A DNA stretch of 64,000 nt from Primula veris. Its lineage: Eukaryota > Streptophyta > Magnoliopsida > Ericales > Primulaceae. Below, piece after piece: positions 57,284-64,000 of this stretch. Made by a program: the position numbers and the translations under genes. How positions within the stretch are numbered: position 1 is the first letter of the stretch; every line of letters starts with the position of its first letter. Below the pieces are notes generated by a model. That model saw nothing but the letters and a program-made list of their open reading frames with translations. It was not told where the DNA came from and made no database searches. The stretch covers positions 29,757,342 through 29,821,341 of the forward strand of contig OY821745.1 in the NCBI GenBank assembly GCA_963682055.1, read 5' to 3'.

Positions 57284-60141
57284 TCAACTAAGAAGATTGA
57301 TAACAAATTCGTCATTGTTGACTCCGACTATGTTCTCTTCACCTCCGGATATGCTATCATCCATTGCATGCTCGTTGCCATCACCGTAGTTTGTCTCAGA
57401 GATCCTTTCATAGCCTCCATCTGCTGTTTCAACTTGTGGTAAATTTGTGTCATGACAGTCACCCGACCCGACCCCTATCATATCATTTACAACATTACGA
57501 ATGGTTTCATTCAGTGTCGAATCCAACTTTGACTGTATAATTTCAGCAATACGGTTATCGTCGATCATCAGTCCAGGTGTACTCAACCTTTGAATTCCTC
57601 CAATTGGAGTGTAAATCGACTCTGTTTGTGCCGTAGTCCACCTCCCTTTCTTTAGTGGTCCGATTACCTGAAGAAAACGCTCGTCATCATCAATCGGGCA
57701 GGGTTGTCCCTCGATATCGCAGATAGAACCGGTTAGCATTTGGGAAGCCAGTGCATCATCTTCAATTTTTTTCTTGTCATATGCCTCATGCAAATAGAAA
57801 AAAATGTATTAACTGAAGAACAAATAATAACGAGAAATTTTATATTTAGATGATTGTAACGGTTGTACAATCAAGTCTATACTCATATGCTTATACGTTT
57901 GGCATTTTTCTAAATATAAGCAAAATTTGTAATTGATATTCAATTTACTGTAGTTTCAAAATGAAAAACTAATACAACATTTATTCTATTTATATCACTT
58001 ACAATTATAAGTTTGGCATTTTCATTGCATGGGTTTTCATCTTTTGTGTGTAACTTTTTATACACCTCTATATGCTTAGCCGGTATACCATTCTTAGACA
58101 TCTCCATGGCATGTACAAAGTGCGGTTTTGAACCCCCTGTGTGTGTAGACGATGCTTCCCCATCAACCACGCCTCCCCTACGGTTAGCCTTATTCCTTGC
58201 CGATTTCACTTGCTCCTTCGGATCCATCCAATGCTTTATGAAGGAATTCCAACAATTAGTGGATATGCTTGTTGGTTTGTCCAATTCTGCTAGCCATACT
58301 TTATTCTTCAAATGGCTAATCCAGTTCCTATATCGGTCAGCTGCAAGTGTTTCCCAAATCGTTCTATACTCACCATCATGGAATCTTTTCCACTTATACT
58401 TTTTCTGCCATATAAAAAACAAATATATTTATAAGAAAAAACCAACAAGTAAGCAAGTTTAAACAATTGTAGTTACCGCAAACTCTGCGTAATAGTAGTT
58501 TTTTGTGTTCTTAGGAATTTTGCTCCACACTGTGGCATCAACAATAGCCTGATCTTCAAAAGTTTTGCGGGGGCTCCAAGCGCTCGTATGCGGGTAAAAT
58601 CTTGTAGGACCAAGAGAAAAATTAAGCAATAAACAAGTCTTGTGAGTCTTCTATTCACAAAAGGTGTAGTTAAGTTCATCAGTTCATGAATCTGTTTCCA
58701 GTATATCATTAAATTTATTTGTTTTCAATCAAATTTTTGATCCGGCTACTGTCGATATTTCCACAAGGTACTGGAGACCATGAAGAATAACTATAGGCTA
58801 GAAGGAGGAAATTTCATCAACTGGTACAATGTAGATAAGACGACTTGCTTTCCCAAGGAGTCACTACAAGCTAACATGAAAATGGTGATTAAAAATTTCA
58901 AAAAGGTCTGATCATCATAACATGCTGCTGCAGCTTATAAAAACTGAAGTAAAATACAACTTGTTTTGATCCGCCTAATTTCTCATAGCTTTAAAGACTC
59001 TAACTCAATGAGATGTCCGAAACTTGTTAATGCGTTATAGTTACAATCGTGTTAAGTGTACCTTCTGCTTAGATATGTAGAAGAAAATTAGTAAAATATG
59101 AACAACACCGATTAATGGATCTTCAGTACGTAAGGCCTACTTTAGGTTACATTACTTCTAATGCTCTTGTACCTTTAAGTGCAAAAATGACATGCTATTT
59201 GCTGACACCCCAGTAGTATGTTTTTATGTTCTTAAAACTACCTATTTAGTAAAATTATTTTTCCACAAATTTATTTTCTTTCTCCAGCTCACATTGTTAT
59301 CAACTGCTTTCAAGTTTCAACTACTCACAGCAGAAATGGCAAGTTTTCTTTTATTCTATATCATATTAGACACATTCAATATGTTTTGTTACACATCTAG
59401 CACAAAAGTATAATAATGTATGCAAAATGCCACCAAACATGACCTATCAAAATAAGAAGGAACGGACTATGGAAGGTAGTATATCCTAGGGGGTTGAAAA
59501 CAGTAGGCATAAAATAATGGGTGCATTGGTGATAAAGATCGAAAGAACATATTAACGTATAATAAAATATCAGAAGACTGCTACACACAAAAATACACAA
59601 AGTTAACCTGAAAAATAAGCATTGATGAATCATTTATTTTGAAGGGAACAATAACTTTGTTAAGTATGACAACAGTACTAAGCACTAACTATCAAGATCA
59701 TGGCTTCACAGTTCACACCAAATACAATATTGACATAGATTTATTTACAACAACAATAAAAATAATAATAATAACTTACTTGAGAGTAGTTTTTCCGGTC
59801 ATCGGTGTGATAAATAACGGTAGCCTTTGGCATGCATCATACAGTTCATCTGGAACTCCCTGGTTCTCATCAATGGGCTTCAATGGCGGAGGATCAATTA
59901 GAGGTGGCGGTGCAACCGTGGGTGCTACTACAGCCGCAGGTGGTGTTTCCACTACAAGAGGTGGTGCCACAACCGTAGGTGCCACCATAGCCGCAACTGT
60001 AGGTGCCACTGCAGCTGTACGTGGCATTGATGATGCAGGTGGTGGATGCATGGGTAGGCGATGGACGTTAGCAGTTTTGGGTGGAAGGCCATTGCCACGA
60101 CCACGTGCACGACCAGTACCGATACCGACACTACTAGACAT
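57284..60141 (-). CDS. En/Spm (CACTA) transposon ORF1, Transposase_24-like, 4 exons
   Basis: Proposed exons: 60141-59780, 58600-58477, 58404-58003, 57784-57284; phases agree and give about 462 aa with no stop. Residues 1-120 are Arg/Gly- then Pro/Ala/Val-rich (repeats of VAPTV). Next comes TSAWSPRKTFEDQAIVDATVW, then the block NKVWLAELDKPTSISTNCWN, SFIKHWMDPKEQVKSARNKAN, TGGSKPHFVHAMEM and EVYKKLHTKDENPCNE, which I recognise as the plant Ptta/En/Spm transposase family (Transposase_24). The acidic C-terminal exon ends VINLLS. In CACTA elements this is the DNA-binding partner protein; the catalytic TNP2-type transposase is not in the window. The antisense frame at 59639-60172 is a shadow. The first intron (1.2 kb) is long and holds other exon-like pieces. 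Confidence 0.78.
58764..58912 (+). other. Exon-like fragment opposite to the En/Spm ORF1
   Basis: After an AG acceptor (CCACAAG) there is an open stretch encoding VLETMKNNYRLEGGNFINWY, then a 29-residue continuation ending KMVIKNFKK before GTCTGA. A second small exon-like piece on the same strand follows a pyrimidine tract and CAG at about 59290-59338 (LTLLSTAFKFQLLTAEM). They look like protein-coding exons of another gene, possibly captured by the CACTA element. I do not recognise the protein. Confidence 0.4.
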
Positions 60142-60819
60142 ATCTACAAAAGAGCCGTATTACATAGAATAAGGACAAGAGAAGTGTAGAATTTTATCTT
60201 ACATGTTAGTATTTGACAAATTTTGTTTATTCATGTGAGATACTAAAATGAGAACCACATCAATGATTATTAATCTCAAATTAATGAAAACTTTTACTCA
60301 AATTAATAATCTATGCCTATGGGCTTACATGGATAAAAATATTCTATTTTCAAAGTACTTAGACTGGAATTCTAAGAAGAAAAATAGGCTTTTCTTAAGA
60401 TTGCTATTTATTCCATCAAATGTTTTTATTTTCAATAATTCACCATCCCTTTCGAAAAATCGGGACGTGATAATGTCAAATTAAGGATACACCACGTATC
60501 CTTAGCAACATGATTGGTCATATATATGTCAACTGCATTCTACACACGCAACGTGAAGGATTAACTAAAGGTAAAAATAATGATAAATGCTACATTAAGG
60601 ATAACGCATGTATTGCAGAAGAGCGACAAGGTGAAACATTGACCAAACTACACCTAAGCAAACTATTTTTAGCAGCAAAGGGAAACAATGACTAATATAT
60701 CCCCAATCTCTGTATTCATATGTGAAGCTTGAGCTCAACTGTGACCAAAATAATAAAGAATAATTAAAATCATTTGTCAAAATAGAAAAGCTTGGTAAAT
60801 ATCCATACTAATTATTGGT
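60142..60819. other. 5' region of the En/Spm element
   Basis: Between ORF1 and the subterminal repeats; probably the leader and promoter of the element. No separate gene seen. Confidence 0.35.
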
Positions 60820-60909
60820 TAGCGTCATAAATGTATCGTCACTAATGATGCACCTTTCAGTGACGATAGAAAAGGTGCTGCTCCCTGTGTCTAGAAATTG
60901 TTGTAGTAA
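60820..60909 (-). repeat. Right terminus of the CACTA element
   Basis: Read on the - strand it begins TACTACAACAATTTCTAGAC (one base off CACTACAA) and carries inverted ATCGTCACT/AGTGACGAT subterminal words. It lies about 770 bp upstream of the ORF1 start, as expected. The matching left terminus was not found. Confidence 0.6.
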
Positions 60910-61343
60910 GAAGTAACATCTTGAGATATTCCATTTACACAATCTGCAACAACTTAGAGAGGATACTTGATCTTATCAACTCTACATCCCTCTAAATGGG
61001 TTTTAAAACAAAATTTTCACGGACACATAGCAATATCACGGACACATAGTTCATCAATTAATAGGACACATCAAACAAGTGAATAAACCCAAAGCACCAT
61101 ATATAACTTCAAGATTTTTAAATATGCCCAACAAAAACGGAAAAAAAAAACTCAAAACTACAGTCTCGGCTGCCAATCCCGAAATGGATTAAGCAGAATG
61201 AGTCACACATTACATCATTTAACTTAAATAAAATACCAAATGCACAAATCCATGACAGCATATATTATGATAAAACCCTTAAATACCCAAAAAGTAGATT
61301 AAAATGATTCCCAAGACCGGAAGACCAGCGACTGAATCCACAT
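60910..61343. other. Intergenic, nothing recognised
   Basis: AT-rich; includes a short direct repeat (CACGGACACATAG twice near 61018-61050). Confidence 0.3.
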
Positions 61344-61440
61344 GAAAAAAAATAGCATGTAATAAATAACTTTATATTTGAAATCAAACTGTGGAGATCT
61401 CCCTAAAGCTTATCAGTTTATTACATGCTATTTTTTTTTC
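61344..61440. repeat. 22-bp stem inverted repeat
   Basis: AAAAATAGCATGTAATAAA at about 61347 and its complement TTTATTACATGCTATTTTT at about 61417, with a roughly 50-bp loop. A small hairpin or MITE relic. Confidence 0.75.
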
Positions 61441-61464
61441 TTGATAATTGTTTTTATTAGACAA

Positions 61465-61930
61465 GTTTATGTGAGACATTTTATCGAACACCTAGGGTGC
61501 ATAACAAACTAAATCTCAATTCAACCAACTCAATAAGAAACATATAACCCGAATTAGATTCAATTAGTGTTACACAACCAAGTTAGTGTACAAATAAACA
61601 AATGCAATCAACTTAAAACGCCGTACTGAGATACCAACAAACTTAACAACAATTTATTATGTTTTTTTTACTTCTATTTCTGTTACGCCAGGACACGATA
61701 GAGAATGAATTTTTCCCCATTAGTTGCTGAATCGTAATTGTTATAGATATAGGTTTTTGAAATGACTTTTAAGCATACCTAAATATTATGGTTTTATACA
61801 TATAATGATCATTTTCATTATACTAGTTTATGTGAAACATTTTATCGAACACCTATAACTATAAGAAACATATGAACTGGATTAGACTCAATTATTGTTA
61901 TACAACTAAGTTAGATACAAATAAACAACA
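61465..61930. repeat. Direct duplication
   Basis: GTTTATGTGAGACATTTTAT and the following roughly 125 bp (61465-61592) recur at 61825-61930, including ATCGAACACCTA and the AAGAAACATAT and ACAACYAAGTTAG blocks. Confidence 0.8.
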
Positions 61931-62037
61931 ATAAATCAAATTAAAAAGAAGTTCGATTATTAAGAAAACATTAGTTATGGATAAAAATTTACCTTTTGAC
62001 TTGAAATTCTTGGTGAGGAAGGAGTTGATCATTGTAT

Positions 62038-62120
62038 TGGAGAGATAGAGAGGGGTAATGGATACAGATACAGATACAGAGGGGGTAGTTGATACCTATA
62101 GAGAGGGGGTAGTTGCTACA
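62038..62120. repeat. GATACAGATACAGAGGGGGTAG minisatellite
   Basis: Short imperfect repeats of AGAGGGGGTAGTTGATAC and GATACA. Confidence 0.8.
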
Positions 62121-62369
62121 TAAGTATGTGCGTATATGTTGGGATGTGGAGTTAAACCAATTTACAATTTAATATGGAGCTTAGTTTGCTTTTTTTTAGC
62201 GTCAATATTTTTGATGAACTCTTTTTAATCTTATTAAATTTTATTATTTAAAAGAACTTGTAAAGTTAGGAAAATATGTAAAGGAATGATGAAAAGTTAA
62301 TTAACACCAGAATATTTTAATTAAGAAAAATTAAAAAGTCATTTTTGGATGATTATTTTCATATTGTTG

Positions 62370-62569
62370 TGATACAACTATTAGCTACGTATTTAGGGAG
62401 ACAGAAGTAGAGAGAGGGGAGAACAGTATAGTCTTTATTATGAATGAATATCTGTATGAATGTAAAATACAAGACCCCTAACCCTCTTTATATAGATAGA
62501 GGGGTAGGGTTACAAGCTCACTTGGGCCCATAAAGTAAAAGCCCAAGAGTCCAATAATATCCTACAACA
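62370..62569 (-). repeat. 3' LTR of the right-edge copia element
   Basis: Starts TGTTGTAGG directly after the polypurine tract; carries a TATA-like box and a poly-A signal. The outer end is approximate, with no target duplication confirmed. Confidence 0.7.
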
Positions 62570-63559
62570 CTCCCCCTTTGGACGTCTTGATTTCTTCGTC
62601 TTCATGCAGTCGATCTGAGTCGAGTTCATTCGCAGTGCTAACACATAAAAACCTTAGGGACGAAAAACCCAATGTGGGACAAAACCGTTACCTAGGAGAA
62701 ACTGTGTAGCCGAATGATATAGGCCGAAATATCATGTAAGTAACTAACCACAAAACAGTGTGCCTCATCAAAACCTTGCCAGAGCAAACCCAATGGGAAA
62801 ATCTCTCATCGAAGGAAAAAGAGTGCAACAATGGTAGTACTAGGGATCAACCACAAAATAGGTGCCTCGTCAAAACCTTGCTAGAGTTAACCCAGTGGGA
62901 AAAAATCTCTAGTCGAAGGACAAAAGAGTACACAGTGGTAAGAAGTATACAATAGGATACTCCCCCTAATTTCGGCAATCTTAAGTGAGGTATGATGGGA
63001 ACGTGTCTCGCTAAAAAACCTTGCCAAGGAAAACCCAGTGGGAAAAAAACATTGGTCTAAGGACAAAAAGAGTATACGAGCATGCGACTGGATGCTCACC
63101 CTCACTTGCACACGACAGGGTGTGAGGATTTCGACTAAGTAGTAATTAGTGCAATAAGCATTCACCTGGATGCTCCCCCTCACTTGCACACGACGGGGTG
63201 CAAGGATTTCATATTTCAAGAAAGAGTACGAGCATTCGACTAGATGCCTCATTTACTTGCACACGACTGTATGCAAGAAAATATAACGTGGAATAAACCG
63301 AGCATTCGACAGGATGCTCTTAAACTTCATATGTGAAGATTTATTTCGGCAAGAAATGCTAAATAGCATAATCTAGTCATATCTCTCTTGATTGATAACA
63401 ACAAGTTGTCCTCAAATAAGACAAGTGTTTTATCTGGATCGTGAGACAGAGCATATGTAATTCAAATATGGCTAATACGAGCTCAAAGCCATATACACTC
63501 TCTAGTCGTCTCATAGAGCACGAGTAGATCAGAGTAATTCGTTTGGTGTCATTCCAAGA

Positions 63560-64000
63560 CCTCCAAGATATTGCCTTATTCCTAATGGTAAAGACATACC
63601 ATATTAGGAATATCCCTTATGCGGGTCTGATAAGTAACCGGCATCGGTATAACCGAAAAAGGGTTGCGTTAATTCGAGTACCGAAGGGGGTAGGTACACT
63701 CGATGACGCAAATGGGATAAGACAAGCCCTCATCCATAGTTACCTTAAGGTAATGGGAAAATGTCATTTATGCCATTTCGATGGCAGCGTGTTAGCGCGA
63801 TGCTGTGTCGAGCTATACCATTCACAGCAGACGAGATGTTCATCTTAGCACATTAGACCAAGTACAATGATGCGCTTATTGTACTTAGATATGAACATCA
63901 TGGTTCAATATCTCTTCATCGTCTCATCAGGGACGGACTGGGTCTATATAAATGTCTAGTGATCGAACGATCATGGGAGAATCTGACGACTTAGGGTCAT
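63560..64000 (-). pseudogene. copia RT/RNase H remnant
   Basis: In changing frames the - strand reads RSLDIYIDPVRP, YLSTISASLYLV, AVNGIARHSIALTRCHRNGI and then TDAGYLSDPHKGYS followed by a stop. These align in order with the end of RT and start of RNase H of a plant copia subfamily (YLSAIGALMYLA and ADAGYLSDPH type motifs). Stops and frameshifts show it is dead. Confidence 0.85.

Larger units (their letters stand above)
62370..64000 (-). mobile_element. 3' part of a decayed Ty1-copia element, runs off the window
   Basis: On the - strand: degenerate RT/RNase H from 64000 to about 63560, a roughly 960-bp post-pol region, a polypurine tract CAAAGGGGGAG (62580-62570), then the 3' LTR beginning TGTTGTAGGATATTATTGG at 62569. 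The LTR has TATA-like CTATCTATATAAAGAGGG and AATAAAGA, and ends near 62370. The post-pol part holds three copies of a GCCTCATCAAAACCTTGCC unit (62763, 62864, 63008) and four of an ACTGGATGCTC/CACTTGCACACGAC unit. Confidence 0.85.

Noticed and set aside
58013..58462. 149-codon + strand frame
   Set aside because: Antisense to exon 3 of the En/Spm ORF1.
59639..60172. 177-codon Gly-rich frame on the + strand
   Set aside because: Antisense of the Pro/Ala-rich first exon of the En/Spm ORF1.
55568..60909. CACTA element spanning from the CACTATAAGAAA end at 55568 to the terminus at 60909
   Set aside because: The two ends do not match as inverted repeats and their subterminal repeats belong to different families.

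Overview
The window is AT-rich plant nuclear DNA, most likely from a eudicot. Its genes carry short GT-AG introns, the intergenic DNA is crowded with plant transposon families, and the intron layouts of DGAT2 and HMG-CoA reductase are the plant ones. I cannot name the species. There is no bacterial operon, CRISPR array or organellar sequence. Most real genes are spliced, so single-frame reading misses or truncates them; the exon models below were built by hand from splice sites, reading phase and family motifs.

Layout. 937-3511 (+): a complete nine-exon DGAT2-type acyltransferase, the last step of triacylglycerol synthesis. 4.1-11.9 kb: intergenic DNA with a foldback repeat, a small MITE and a decayed plant-mobile-domain (PMD) pseudogene. 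11964-12332 (+): an intronless 122-aa basic plant protein of unknown function. 12.86-23.83 kb and 31.08-35.38 kb: two copies of an ancient segmental duplication, each carrying one two-domain, 16-cysteine defensin-like secreted peptide gene (- strand). Copy 1 was opened by a truncated LINE, which was then hit by a 5.1-kb Ty1-copia element. Copy 2 took several DNA transposons, one of them exactly at the TATA box of its defensin-like gene. The 7 kb between the copies is a degenerate GATCACA-rich repeat array broken up by a hAT-like MITE, a 1.2-kb solo LTR, a Harbinger-like element, a 1.4-kb foldback element and a LINE tail.

36.7-42.6 kb: dispersed repeats, a CACTA-derived MITE and an (AT)n tract. 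42691-43726 (-): a two-exon gene for a secreted 105-aa peptide with two copies of a 7-cysteine repeat; no single open frame shows it. 45424-53467 (-): a complete four-exon HMG-CoA reductase (558 aa, mevalonate pathway), whose first intron holds a dimeric TRIM retroelement inside one target-site duplication. 57284-60141 (-): a four-exon En/Spm (CACTA) ORF1 that still reads through. 62.4-64.0 kb (-): the 3' end of a decayed copia element running off the window.

The most interesting material is the set of three secreted cysteine-rich peptide genes. All three have a 58-nt, phase-1 signal-peptide exon, and they sit between two lipid/isoprenoid enzyme genes. Transposons have reshaped both their promoters and their flanks.
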